This document shows, in pieces, positions 19,060 through 27,824 of a stretch of 55,601 nucleotides of DNA. A program made the position numbers and the translations under genes. The stretch lies in contig NZ_LJPW01000121.1 of assembly GCF_001400735.1 (NCBI RefSeq), positions 1-55,601 of the forward strand. The letters are read 5' to 3'. The notes below the pieces were generated by a model. That model had not been told where the DNA came from. It worked only from the letters and a program-made list of their open reading frames with translations, and did not search any database. Numbering within the stretch: the first letter of the stretch is position 1; every line of letters begins with the position of its first letter. The stretch comes from Pseudomonas caricapapayae. GTDB taxonomy: Bacteria; Pseudomonadota; Gammaproteobacteria; Pseudomonadales; Pseudomonadaceae.

Positions 19060-19761
19060 ATGCCCGTGACTGGTGCAGGCTTTATCAAGCGTTTGGTGCA
19101 ATTGTCCCTGTGTGCCGGCATGGCGCTGGTTCCGGTGGCCGTTCAGGCCGCCGAAGATGATCCGTGGGAAGGCATCAACCGTTCCATTTTCAGCTTCAAC
19201 GATACGCTTGACGCTTACACGCTCAAGCCGCTGGCCAAGGGGTATCAGTACATCGCTCCGCAATTCGTCGAAGACGGCATCCATAATTTCTTCAACAACA
19301 TCGGCGACGTCGGCAACCTGGCAAACAATGTGCTGCAGGCCAAACCTGAAGCGGCCGGTGTCGATACTGCGCGTCTGATCGTCAACACCACGTTCGGCCT
19401 GCTGGGTTTCATTGATGTGGGTACCCACATGGGCCTGCAGCGCAACGATGAAGATTTTGGCCAGACACTTGGCTATTGGGGTGTGCCTAGCGGTCCGTTT
19501 GTGGTGATTCCGCTGCTGGGTCCCAGCACCGTGCGTGACGCTATCGCCAAATATCCGGACACCTACACCTCTCCGTACCGTTACATCGATCATGTACCGA
19601 CCCGCAATACGGCACTGGGCGTCAACCTGATCGATACGCGCGCCAGTCTGCTGTCTGCCGAGCGGATGGTCAGCGGTGATCGCTACACGTTCATCCGTAA
19701 TGCCTACCTGCAGAACCGCGAGTTCAAGGTCAAGGACGGGAAGGTCGAAGACGATTTCTAA
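19060..19761 (+). CDS. mlaA: MlaA (VacJ) family outer-membrane phospholipid-retention protein
   Basis: 233 aa. It begins with a signal peptide (LVQLSLCAGMALVPVAVQA, cleavage before AEDDPWEG); the mature part opens DPWEGINRSIFSFND, the MlaA hallmark, followed by NFFNNIGDVGN and LGYWGVPSGPFVVIPLLGPSTVRD. MlaA sits in the outer membrane and removes phospholipids from its outer leaflet to the Mla relay. Most family members are lipoproteins; here no lipobox Cys precedes the mature start, so secretion by signal peptidase I seems likelier. The ATG at 19060 has AGGAG upstream; the frame is open from 19006. Confidence 0.9.
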   Translation: MPVTGAGFIKRLVQLSLCAGMALVPVAVQAAEDDPWEGINRSIFSFNDTLDAYTLKPLAKGYQYIAPQFVEDGIHNFFNNIGDVGNLANNVLQAKPEAAGVDTARLIVNTTFGLLGFIDVGTHMGLQRNDEDFGQTLGYWGVPSGPFVVIPLLGPSTVRDAIAKYPDTYTSPYRYIDHVPTRNTALGVNLIDTRASLLSAERMVSGDRYTFIRNAYLQNREFKVKDGKVEDDF

Positions 19762-19787
19762 TCGCTATTTTGTATCGGTATGAATCC

Positions 19788-19820
19788 ATAAAGGCGACCC
19801 TGGGTCGCCTTTATTATTTT
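19788..19820 (+). terminator. intrinsic terminator of mlaA
   Basis: ATAAAGGCGACC-CTG-GGTCGCCTTTAT stem followed by TATTTT, 26 bases after the mlaA stop. Confidence 0.9.
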
Positions 19821-19849
19821 GTGAAAGTGTGAACCGGTTCCGCCCGTGG

Positions 19850-20149
19850 TCAGCTCATCGAGATGATCGAAAGCCCCAGTTTCTGTCCGCCGCCTTCTTC
19901 GTCATTCACCCACACAACCTCGGTTTCAGTCTCAAGGCCTTTGAGTGCCGGGTGGTCAGAGTCAATGCGCACGCTGAGTCTGTCTCCGACCTGGAACGAG
20001 CGTGGCGCCTGAACCTGCATGCCCGAGCTGGAAAGGTCAATGCATACGGCGGGAATCACCTGACCTGCGTGAATCAGATTGACGTCTGCATCGACGCGCA
20101 TGCGGATGTAATCCCGTTTTTCCTCGTAGTCGCGATCATTTCGACTCAT
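19850..20149 (-). CDS. small PilZ-domain protein
   Basis: 99 aa, almost only a PilZ domain: RDYIRMRVDADVNL at about residues 12-25 (RxxxR) and CIDLSSSGMQV at about 36-46 ([D/N]xSxxG intact), followed by a GDRLSVRID and an EVVWVND strand. Both cyclic di-GMP motifs are complete, so binding is likely. Such single-domain PilZ proteins act by docking to another protein; the partner is unknown. AAGGA precedes the ATG at 20149. Convergent with mlaA. Confidence 0.88.
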   Translation of the reverse strand: MSRNDRDYEEKRDYIRMRVDADVNLIHAGQVIPAVCIDLSSSGMQVQAPRSFQVGDRLSVRIDSDHPALKGLETETEVVWVNDEEGGGQKLGLSIISMS

Positions 20150-20416
20150 GTACAGTCCTTCGTTTTAGTTGCTGATTTGTGAGTTCTTATAACTCCGGGT
20201 GATTTGCGATGTAAAGAGCGCAAAGTGAGGGTAGGAGCATGCTTGAAACACCCGTCGGATGGGAGTACCGTCTGCGCCTTGAAGGGCACCTCTGAAACAC
20301 GATAGGCACATTCAATTGTCGCGTGTTATTACAGAGAGGCTAGAAGCGAATCCAGTAAGCGGGTTCCGGTAATACCGGGCCGCCTACGCCAACCTGATCT
20401 GGCGCCGTTTGCCCCC

Positions 20417-21601
20417 ATGCCAAAAACCAGTGCCAAGCTGCTGATTATCGATGACGACGATGTAGTGCGTGCAAGCCTCGCCGCCTACCTTGAAGACAGT
20501 GGCTTCAGCGTTCTGCAAGCGACTAATGGCTTGCAGGGAATTCAGATGTTCGAGCAAGAGAATCCCGACCTGGTGGTCTGCGATCTACGCATGCCGCAGA
20601 TGGGCGGGCTTGAGCTGATCCGTCAGGTCACCTCCATCGCTCCGCAGACGCCTGTCATCGTTGTATCCGGTGCAGGCGTGATGAGCGATGCGGTTGAGGC
20701 GTTGCGCCTGGGCGCTGCCGATTACCTGATCAAGCCCCTCGAGGACCTTGCCGTATTGGAGCATTCAGTGCGCCGCGCACTGGATAGGGCTCGTTTGCTC
20801 ACTGAAAACCAGGTTTATCGGGAAAAACTGGAAAAGGCCAATCGCGAGCTTGAAGCCAGTCTTCACCTCTTGCAGGAAGACCAGGATGCAGGTCGGCAAG
20901 TGCAGATGAACATGTTGCCGATTACGCCGTGGTCGATTGACGAGTTCAAGTTTGCTCACCAGATTATCCCGTCACTGTATCTTTCCGGCGATTTTGTCGA
21001 TTATTTCAGGGTCGACGAACGGCGTGTCGCTTTCTACCTGGCAGATGTTTCAGGTCACGGTGCATCCTCGGCATTCATTACGGTGCTACTGAAGTTCATG
21101 ACCACGCGCCTGCTGTTTGAGTCCAGGCGCGGTGGTACGCTTCCGGAATTCAAGCCGTCGGACGTGCTGGGGCACATCAACCGCGGACTCATCAGTTGCA
21201 AGCTGGGCAAGCATGTCACGATGGTCGGCGGTGTGATCGATGAAGAGTCAGGTAAACTGACGTACGCAGTGGGTGGTCATTTGCCATTGCCGGTGTTGTA
21301 TTCCGAAGGGCAGGCACGCTATCTGGAAGGCCGTGGTCTTCCGGTCGGGCTGTTCAACGAAGCGACCTATCAGGATCACGAAATCGACCTGCCAGGGTCC
21401 TTCAGTCTGACCATGTTGTCTGATGGCATACTGGACCTCTTGCCCGGTGATACACTCAAAGAGAAAGAAGCCGTCCTTCCCGAGTTGGTCAAGACGGCTG
21501 GCGGCAGCCTGGATGGCTTGCAGCAGGTTTTTGAATTGGCAACGCTAGGGGAGATGCCGGATGATATCGCCTTGTTAGTGTTAAGCAGGAATCTTGAATG
21601 A
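20417..21601 (+). CDS. rssB: RssB-type response regulator with PP2C phosphatase domain
   Basis: 394 aa. An N-terminal receiver (IIDDDDVV acid pocket, phospho-acceptor Asp in LVVCDLRMP, switch Lys in YLIKPLED) is joined by a coiled-coil linker (EKLEKANRELEASL) to a SpoIIE/PP2C-like phosphatase domain (ADVSGHGASSAF, SDGILDLLPGD). This is the Pseudomonas RssB architecture: the receiver controls dephosphorylation of the STAS anti-sigma antagonist encoded next, which affects RpoS. That circuit is known from P. aeruginosa and inferred here from domain order and neighbours. Cytoplasmic. Its stop overlaps the next start by 4 bases. Confidence 0.9.
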   Translation: MPKTSAKLLIIDDDDVVRASLAAYLEDSGFSVLQATNGLQGIQMFEQENPDLVVCDLRMPQMGGLELIRQVTSIAPQTPVIVVSGAGVMSDAVEALRLGAADYLIKPLEDLAVLEHSVRRALDRARLLTENQVYREKLEKANRELEASLHLLQEDQDAGRQVQMNMLPITPWSIDEFKFAHQIIPSLYLSGDFVDYFRVDERRVAFYLADVSGHGASSAFITVLLKFMTTRLLFESRRGGTLPEFKPSDVLGHINRGLISCKLGKHVTMVGGVIDEESGKLTYAVGGHLPLPVLYSEGQARYLEGRGLPVGLFNEATYQDHEIDLPGSFSLTMLSDGILDLLPGDTLKEKEAVLPELVKTAGGSLDGLQQVFELATLGEMPDDIALLVLSRNLE

Positions 21602-22083
21602 GTACCGGTAGAATCCAGTTCGCCGAGCAGGAAGGCACCTTCGTTCTCAAGTTCGTGGGTGAAGTGCGGTTGACGCTGTGTTCGGCCCTGGATGCGACTA
21701 TCGAGCGCATCTTCACTGCGTTGAATTTCTCGGCGGTGGTCATCGACCTTACCGAGACACGCAGCATTGACAGCACTACGCTTGGCTTGCTGGCCAAGCT
21801 GTCCATTTTGTCGCGTCAGAAGGTGGGGCTCTTGCCGACGCTAGTGACCACTCACGAGGACATCACGCGCCTGTTGCAGTCGATGGGCTTTGATCAGGTG
21901 TTCAACATCGTTGACCGGCCTCTGCCGCGTCCCGAGTCCCTTACCGACCTGCCTTCACAGGATCAGTGCGAAGAAGTGGTCAAGGCCAAGGTGCTTGAGG
22001 CGCACAAGATTCTCATGGGCCTCAACGACTCGAATCGTGAAGCGTTCCACGATCTGGTCAATGCGCTGGAAGGTCAACGCTAG
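21598..22083 (+). CDS. rssC: STAS-domain anti-sigma factor antagonist
   Basis: 161 aa. The STAS fold holds the phosphorylatable Ser/Thr region (VIDLTETRSIDSTTLGLLAKL at about residues 45-65), followed by a C-terminal helical tail (EAHKILMGLNDSNREAF). As an SpoIIAA-like partner it is presumably phosphorylated by an unlinked kinase and dephosphorylated by the overlapping RssB phosphatase domain. The ATGA overlap with rssB indicates translational coupling. Cytoplasmic. A terminator follows and ends the operon. Confidence 0.88.
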   Translation: MSTGRIQFAEQEGTFVLKFVGEVRLTLCSALDATIERIFTALNFSAVVIDLTETRSIDSTTLGLLAKLSILSRQKVGLLPTLVTTHEDITRLLQSMGFDQVFNIVDRPLPRPESLTDLPSQDQCEEVVKAKVLEAHKILMGLNDSNREAFHDLVNALEGQR

Positions 22084-22132
22084 ACGTTCGTCGCGTCTGT
22101 CCCGTCGATCATTTCCTTGAACGACAGACAGC

Positions 22133-22168
22133 AAAAAGGGCGACACCCGTTAAGGTGTCGCCCTTTTT
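22133..22168. terminator. bidirectional intrinsic terminator between rssC and tal
   Basis: AAAAAGGGCGACACC-CGTTAA-GGTGTCGCCCTTTTT stem with flanking A and T tracts; usable from both strands. Confidence 0.92.
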
Positions 22169-22173
22169 TATTT

Positions 22174-23103
22174 TCAGGCTTTTTTGGCGGAGAGCAGCGC
22201 TTCCAGTTTTTCCTGATCGCGAGCGAACTGACGAATGCCTTCAGCCAGTTTTTCAGTGGCCATTGCATCTTCGTTGGAAGCCCATCGGAACTGGCTCTCG
22301 TTCAGGCTCTGGCGGGCTTCACCGGCGTTGCCCGGAGCAAGCTTGCGTTCCAGCGTGCCGGTGTCCTCCGCCAGTTTGTTAAGCAGCTCTGTGCTGATCG
22401 TCAGGCGGTCGCAGCCTGCCAGCTGTTCGATCTGGTTCAGATTGCGGAAGCTGGCACCCATGACCACTGTCTTGAAATCATTGGCCTTGTAGTAGTTGTA
22501 GATGCGCGTCACCGACTGTACGCCTGGGTCTTGCGCGCCGGTGTAGTCGGTGCCTGAAGACTTTTTGTACCAGTCGTAGATACGACCCACAAACGGCGAG
22601 ATCAGGAAGACGCCGGCTTCGGCACAAGCCACCGCCTGAGCGAAGGAGAACAGCAGGGTCAGGTTGGTCTGGATACCTTGTTTCTCGAGGTGTTCTGCGG
22701 CGCGTATGCCTTCCCAGGTAGCAGCGAGCTTGACCAGTACGCGGTCGCGGCTGATGCCTGCCTTGTCGTAAAGGCCCATCAAGCGCTCGCTGCGTTCGAT
22801 CAGCGCGTCTTTATCGAAAGACAGTCGTGCATCCACCTCGGTGGAAACACGGCCTGGGACGACCTTGAGAATCTCCTGGCCGATGGCCACGGCGAAGCGG
22901 TCACAGGCCAGTCCAATGTCGCCTTTGCTGCCACTGAATGCCTCTTCGAGCATAGCCTTGTTGCTTGCGTTCGAGGCCGCCTTGAGCAGCAAGGAAGGGT
23001 TGGTAGTGGCGTCTTGCGGCTTGAGGCTTTCTATAGCGCCGAAGTCGCCGGTGTCAGCAACAACGGTAGTGAATTTCTTGAGTTGATCCAGCTTGGAAGT
23101 CAT
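22174..23103 (-). CDS. tal: transaldolase
   Basis: 309 aa, TalB class. It moves a dihydroxyacetone unit between sugar phosphates in the non-oxidative pentose phosphate pathway. Markers are the N-terminal [32 protein letters not shown] and the Schiff-base Lys segment [17 protein letters not shown], then [19 protein letters not shown] and [11 protein letters not shown]. The frame extends to 23157, but the ATG at 23103 gives the conserved N-terminus. Cytoplasmic. The accessory stretch begins on its upstream side. Confidence 0.96.
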   Translation of the reverse strand: MTSKLDQLKKFTTVVADTGDFGAIESLKPQDATTNPSLLLKAASNASNKAMLEEAFSGSKGDIGLACDRFAVAIGQEILKVVPGRVSTEVDARLSFDKDALIERSERLMGLYDKAGISRDRVLVKLAATWEGIRAAEHLEKQGIQTNLTLLFSFAQAVACAEAGVFLISPFVGRIYDWYKKSSGTDYTGAQDPGVQSVTRIYNYYKANDFKTVVMGASFRNLNQIEQLAGCDRLTISTELLNKLAEDTGTLERKLAPGNAGEARQSLNESQFRWASNEDAMATEKLAEGIRQFARDQEKLEALLSAKKA

Positions 23104-23311
23104 GAGCGTGCTCTGTCCTGTGCGGTTGGATGACATTACCCGAGCGCTGCCGACCACTCAAGGCCGCAGCGTTTCCTGCTGCCGATGATAGGCCCTGAGG
23201 GGCGGCATTGTCGTGAATACCTTTGTCTAGACTGTTTTTGAGCCTCGCGCGGACTGCTTGTTCCCTTGATATGCATTTAACGGTTATCAGGCAGCCTGCA
23301 GCCTGCGAGAT

Positions 23312-25681
23312 TCAAAGCGACCACTTCAGCGAGACCATCAGGTTGCGCGGGTCACCGTATACGCCGCTGCCGGTGGCCGTAGGAATGCCTTGCCAGTATT
23401 TTTCGTCGAATACGTTGTTGAGATTGATCCGCGCATCCCAGTGCTCGTCGAAACGGTAGCCTGCCATCAGCCCCACAACAGCGTAGGCGTCCTGCGCGGA
23501 ATGACCGTTGCCGACTCTGTTGTATGTATCGCTTTGCGCCAGGACGTCTGCGCCCACGCGCCAGTGATTCAAATTACCGGGCAGGTGATAAGAGGTCGCC
23601 GCCTTGAACAGATGCTTGGGCTGATTGGGTGCGAACAGGTCGCCCTTGTCATTGTTCCGGTCTTTGACGTACTGGCTCAGCACCAGCGTGTAGGAGGCTG
23701 ATGCCTGCCAGTCCGGTGTCAACTGGCCAGTGATCTCGGCATCGACCCCCCTGCTGCGCACTTCGCCCGCCGCTTCGTAACAAGTGCGATTCTGCTGCTG
23801 GCAGGTGACTGGCGGATTGACGATGGCGTACGCGCGGTTTTCCTGAGTCATGTCGAACAGCGCCAACGATGCATTCAGACCACCGTCGAAGTACTCGCCT
23901 TTCAGGCCGATTTCGTAGCTTTCGCCCGTCATCGGCTCAAGCACGCCGCCTCCTGCGTCCAGCTGGTTCTGCGGCTTGAAGATTTCGGTGTAGCTGGCGT
24001 AGGCGGAATAGGTGTCGTTCAGGTCATAGACGATGCCGGCATAGGGCGTCACCTCCCGAATGACCTTGTAGTCGCCATTGCTGGCCGAACGGTTCTGGTA
24101 GTCGTACCAGCTAACGCGGCTGCCGACGATAACGTGCAACGGATCAATCGGGTTGAAGCGCGCGGCAGCGTAGACGCCTTCCTCGGTGGCTGTGTTCTGG
24201 TTGACGTAAGCAGTACGCGTGGCAGGGTCAGGTTTTGCAATCAGTTTGGGGTTGAAGTTATAGATGTCGACCGGCGTGGAGCCATAAAAACCACCTTTCT
24301 GGTCAAACTTTTCTTCGCGACGACTCACGCCGAGCATCAGCTCGTGTTGTCGGCCAAGTAGCTGGAATGGACCGGACAGTGAGCCGTCCAGGCTGGTCTG
24401 CACGTCTGTGGTGTCGTACTGACCGGCCGCCTGGCCATAACCGGTGCCAAGGGCGGTCAGGTAGTTGGAATACATATCGGACTCAGCCCAGATTCTGGTC
24501 GCTGCCAGCTTGCTGCTCCAGCCGTTGTCGAAACGATGGGTCAGGTCAGTGAAGATACTGACGTTATCCTTGTCCCAATACGCCCAGTCGTTACTGAGGA
24601 ACGTGGAGCGCGGCAGATGAAGGTTCTCACCGTTAGGACCTGACGGCAGGCTGCCCCAGTCGGAGGTCGCGTCATCGCGTTGTTTCGAGGCTCCGATGGT
24701 CCAGGTCGTCGATTCGTTGAGGTCGGCTTCCAGAACGCCATAGAACGTCTGACGTTCTTTATCGCGCTCATCGACAAAACTGTTGCCTGTTTCATAGGCT
24801 GTCACCACGCGGCCGCGCAATGTTCGGGCATCGTTGAGCGCGTTTGATGCGTCTACCTCGGTCCGGTAGCGGTCCCAGCTTCCGGCGCTGGCGGTCACAC
24901 TCACCTGGGGAGTCGCAGTCGGGCGCTTGCGGATCAGATTCAGCGTTGCCGACGGGCTGCCTGCACCGGTCATCAGCCCCGTCGCGCCGCGGACCACTTC
25001 GACGCGGTCGTACAACGCCAGATCAGCGCCGGAAATGGTGTCCAGTGTAAAGGTGCTGACAATCGTCGGCAGGCCGTCATACATCAGATTATCGATGGTA
25101 AAGCCGCGTGCCAGAAACTGCTGACGGTCCGAGCCGAATTTGCGCAGTGTCACGCCGGGTGCATATTTAACGACATCATTGAGGTCGTTCATGCCCTGAT
25201 CTTCGATTCGCTGACGGGTGATCACGCTGACCGACTGTGGTGTCTCGCGAGCCGAAAGGGGCAGTCCGGTTGCGCTGTTCATCGAGCCCGTGGTGTACGA
25301 ACCGCTGCCTTCTGTGGTGGCCATTCCGGCGATGCCGGTCTGGGCGCTGATGTCCACGTTGCCCAAGGTCATCGAGCCACCGCTGGCAGGCAGGAATACC
25401 TTCGCAGCATTGCCCTGTACCTGTGCATCAAGGCCGCTGCCCAGCAAAAGCTGATTCAATGCCTGAGCCGGTTCAAGGCTGCCTTTGAGGGCCGGTGCCT
25501 GCTTGCTCGCAAGCAACTGTTCATCAACCGATATCTGCATGCCGCCCGCCTGACTCAGTTGTGCGAGCGATCTGGAAAGCGGCTGTGCAGGCAGATCGAG
25601 TTGAACGGAACTGCCCAGGGCTGCGGCTGACAGGCCGAGTGCTACAAGGCCGGTCAACGAAGGTAGAAACGGACGAAGCAT
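23312..25681 (-). CDS. TonB-dependent ferric-siderophore receptor with N-terminal signalling (STN) domain
   Basis: 789-aa outer-membrane protein. After a signal peptide (LPSLTGLVALGLSAAALG) comes a secretin/TonB short N-terminal domain (LDLPAQPLSRSLAQLSQAGG, about residues 22-85), then a plug (ARETPQSVSVITRQRIEDQ, VEVVRGATGLMTG) and a 22-strand barrel with an NLNNVFDEKYW late motif. The class resembles FpvA/FoxA-type transducers. STN domains signal to an anti-sigma factor, but no FecI/FecR pair is adjacent. Start at 25681 (MLRPFLPSL) with AGGA nine bases upstream; ATG 25690 is a weaker option. A Fur box lies 117 bases upstream, so repression by iron is expected. Ligand unknown. Confidence 0.92.
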   Translation of the reverse strand: MLRPFLPSLTGLVALGLSAAALGSSVQLDLPAQPLSRSLAQLSQAGGMQISVDEQLLASKQAPALKGSLEPAQALNQLLLGSGLDAQVQGNAAKVFLPASGGSMTLGNVDISAQTGIAGMATTEGSGSYTTGSMNSATGLPLSARETPQSVSVITRQRIEDQGMNDLNDVVKYAPGVTLRKFGSDRQQFLARGFTIDNLMYDGLPTIVSTFTLDTISGADLALYDRVEVVRGATGLMTGAGSPSATLNLIRKRPTATPQVSVTASAGSWDRYRTEVDASNALNDARTLRGRVVTAYETGNSFVDERDKERQTFYGVLEADLNESTTWTIGASKQRDDATSDWGSLPSGPNGENLHLPRSTFLSNDWAYWDKDNVSIFTDLTHRFDNGWSSKLAATRIWAESDMYSNYLTALGTGYGQAAGQYDTTDVQTSLDGSLSGPFQLLGRQHELMLGVSRREEKFDQKGGFYGSTPVDIYNFNPKLIAKPDPATRTAYVNQNTATEEGVYAAARFNPIDPLHVIVGSRVSWYDYQNRSASNGDYKVIREVTPYAGIVYDLNDTYSAYASYTEIFKPQNQLDAGGGVLEPMTGESYEIGLKGEYFDGGLNASLALFDMTQENRAYAIVNPPVTCQQQNRTCYEAAGEVRSRGVDAEITGQLTPDWQASASYTLVLSQYVKDRNNDKGDLFAPNQPKHLFKAATSYHLPGNLNHWRVGADVLAQSDTYNRVGNGHSAQDAYAVVGLMAGYRFDEHWDARINLNNVFDEKYWQGIPTATGSGVYGDPRNLMVSLKWSL

Positions 25682-25797
25682 TAGGATCATTCCTGCTGAG
25701 ACTGGGGCGTGACGGGAAAGCGGGTTGACGGTGCACTGCCTGATAAGTCGTGACGGGCCGCGGCGGAGGGCGAGGTTAACAAAATTTTCACAAAATA

Positions 25798-25816
25798 ATA
25801 AATGCTAATCACTATC
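25798..25816 (-). promoter_or_regulatory. Fur box of the TonB-dependent receptor
   Basis: ATAAATGCTAATCACTATC agrees with 14 of 19 positions of the GATAATGATAATCATTATC Fur consensus, in an AT-rich promoter island. By position it serves the minus-strand receptor; the plus-strand peptidase starts 104 bases away and may share it. Confidence 0.65.
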
Positions 25817-25920
25817 AGTTACATTCTCATACATATTTGTAGCGAAGGTTCGCTGGTGGCGTTGAGCAGTGCATTGGGGTAAAGATACGGTTCAACTCGC
25901 GATGATCTGAAGGAACCAGC

Positions 25921-27168
25921 ATGCATTCACGACGCTTTCCCATCACTGCCGCTATCGGATTTTCCCTGCTCTGCATGGGGGCCAGCGCCGCCGAACCGTC
26001 ATCCGGTCAGTTGCTGAAAAAAGCCCAGGCCGAACAAAAGCCCTACCTCGAAACCGTCCGGCAACTGGTGGATATCGATACCGGTACCGGCCAGGCAGCT
26101 GGTCTGAAAACCGTCAGCGCAATGCTGGTCGAGCGTCTCAAGGCGCTTGGTGCCCAAGTCACTACCTCGCCGGCAGATCCCTCAGCGGGTGACAACATCG
26201 TCGGCACGTTCAAAGGTAATGGCACCCGGTCTTTTCTGTTGATGGTCCACTACGACACGGTATTTGGACCGGGCACTGCCGCCAGACGTCCGTTCAGGCT
26301 CGACAGCGAACGCGCCTATGGTCCCGGAGTGGCAGATGCCAAGGGGGGCGTGGCGATGATTCTGCACTCGCTGCAATTGCTGCAGGACCAGAACTTCAAG
26401 GATTTCGGTACGATCACCGTGCTGTTCAATCCGGACGAGGAGACCGGCTCCAGCGGATCGAAAAAAGTCATCGCCGAACTCGCTCGCCAGCATGATTACG
26501 TGTTCTCGTACGAACCCCCTGATAAAGACGCCGTAACCGTCGCCACCAACGGCATCAATGGTCTGCTCCTCGATGTCAAAGGCAAATCGTCACACGCAGG
26601 TTCTGCTCCCGAAGCAGGGCGCAACGCGGCCATCGAGCTGGCGCATCAGTTGCTGCAACTCAAGGACCTTGGCGATCCGGGCAAGGGGACGACCGTCAAC
26701 TGGACCCTGATCAAAGGCGGGGAGAAGCGCAATATCATTCCTTCCAGCGCTTCAGCCGAAGCAGATATGCGTTATTCCGATCTGAGCGAAAGCGACCGGG
26801 TGCTCGCTGACGGTCAGCGGATTGTGAAGAAGATACTCATCGACGGTACCGAAGTGACCTTGCGTATGGAAAAAGGCCGTCCGCCGCTCGCCAGGAACCC
26901 TGGTTCCGAACACCTGGCGAAAACTGCACAGGCGCTTTACGAGAAGATTGGTCGCACGATAGAGCCTATCGCCATGCGTTTTGGTACGGATGCGGGCTAC
27001 GCCTATGTACCGGGTAGCGCAAAGCCTGCCGTGCTTGAAACAATGGGCGTGGTCGGCGCTGGCTTGCATGCCGATGATGAATACATCGAACTGTCGAGCA
27101 TTGCGCCCAGGCTCTACCTGACAGTGGCATTGATTACGCAGCTGTCGGGAGGAGGTGAGGCACCTTGA
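25921..27168 (+). CDS. secreted M20 peptidase, carboxypeptidase G2 type
   Basis: 415 aa with a signal peptide (ITAAIGFSLLCMGASA, cleavage before AEPSSG), so probably periplasmic. Zinc-site motifs of M20 peptidases are complete: MVHYDTVFGPG, GPGVADAKGG, NPDEETGSSGS and the late GLHADDEYIEL. Order and spacing agree with Pseudomonas carboxypeptidase G2, which removes C-terminal glutamate from folates and similar amides; the substrate here is not shown. AGGA precedes the ATG at 25921. It is divergent from the siderophore receptor and shares its upstream region; a role in siderophore or peptide breakdown is only possible. Confidence 0.88.
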   Translation: MHSRRFPITAAIGFSLLCMGASAAEPSSGQLLKKAQAEQKPYLETVRQLVDIDTGTGQAAGLKTVSAMLVERLKALGAQVTTSPADPSAGDNIVGTFKGNGTRSFLLMVHYDTVFGPGTAARRPFRLDSERAYGPGVADAKGGVAMILHSLQLLQDQNFKDFGTITVLFNPDEETGSSGSKKVIAELARQHDYVFSYEPPDKDAVTVATNGINGLLLDVKGKSSHAGSAPEAGRNAAIELAHQLLQLKDLGDPGKGTTVNWTLIKGGEKRNIIPSSASAEADMRYSDLSESDRVLADGQRIVKKILIDGTEVTLRMEKGRPPLARNPGSEHLAKTAQALYEKIGRTIEPIAMRFGTDAGYAYVPGSAKPAVLETMGVVGAGLHADDEYIELSSIAPRLYLTVALITQLSGGGEAP

Positions 27169-27264
27169 CAGTCAGCGAGCGATAGCCGTGCGCCCTGTCG
27201 AGTCCGCGCCATTGGTCGAAGCGTCAGGCATTCGAGATTGACCTGAAGCCTGATAAACGATTAA

Positions 27265-27280
27265 CTGTATATGCATACAG
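27265..27280 (+). promoter_or_regulatory. LexA/SOS box upstream of the UmuD-like gene
   Basis: CTGTATATGCATACAG, a palindrome matching the LexA operator CTGT-N8-ACAG, 22 bases upstream of the start codon. Expected to place the gene under the SOS response. Confidence 0.85.
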
Positions 27281-27302
27281 CTAATCATAAAAGGCCCGTC
27301 TC

Positions 27303-27746
27303 ATGAGTGTCACTTTCCTTGGCCCGTTGTCCGCAGGGGGCATCAAGCTCCCGCTGCTATCCCTGTCATCCGTTGGCTCCAGGTCGCCAGTGGTCGAGAA
27401 ACATGTCTCTATCGCAGAGCTTTGTGAGGTCCGTGAGCCCCACGTCTATCTGGCCAGGGTCGAGGATGAGGGCATGCAAGGTGGCGGCATGCGCAGGGGG
27501 GACATGCTGGTTGTCGACCGCAGCCAGTATGCCGAGCACGGTGACGTCGTTGTCGCTTCACTCAACACGCGGCAGCTGTGCCGACGTTTGCACATGCGTG
27601 GCGATGTCGTGATCCTCAAGTCCGAAAACCCGGATTATCCGTCGCTGCATGTCACTGATCACGATGATCTGATCATTCTCGGCGTGGTGACTTACAGCCT
27701 GAAAAACCTTCTTGAAGGCCGCACCGCATCTTCAGCTCATCGATGA
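27303..27746 (+). CDS. UmuD-like S24-family protein lacking the Ser/Lys catalytic dyad
   Basis: 147 aa and alignable to E. coli UmuD along most of its length: EHGDVVVASLN matches SHGDIVIAAVD and PDYPSLHVTDHDDLIILGVVTYSLKNLL matches the UmuD end. UmuD Ser60 (GDSMIDGG) corresponds to Gly57 (DEGMQGGG) and Lys97 (TVKKL) to Arg94 (LCRRL), and the Cys24-Gly25 cleavage pair to Val24-Gly25. It should therefore not self-cleave. A LexA box sits upstream and AAAGG precedes the ATG. No umuC follows. Perhaps it acts as a permanent uncleaved partner of a polymerase encoded elsewhere, or is decaying; the function is unknown. Confidence 0.75.
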   Translation: MSVTFLGPLSAGGIKLPLLSLSSVGSRSPVVEKHVSIAELCEVREPHVYLARVEDEGMQGGGMRRGDMLVVDRSQYAEHGDVVVASLNTRQLCRRLHMRGDVVILKSENPDYPSLHVTDHDDLIILGVVTYSLKNLLEGRTASSAHR

Positions 27747-27824
27747 ACAGGCGCCTGGCCTTGCATTGCAAGCGCTCGCGTGATCTGCTGCCGACCCTAT
27801 GGTTTTTACCCGGAAATTGAGCGC

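Noticed and set aside
20239..20295. 18-codon frame MLETPVGWEYRLRLEGHL upstream of rssB, preceded by GAGGGTAGGAGC
   Set aside because: Has a plausible ribosome site but is too short to judge, and there is no attenuator-like structure after it.
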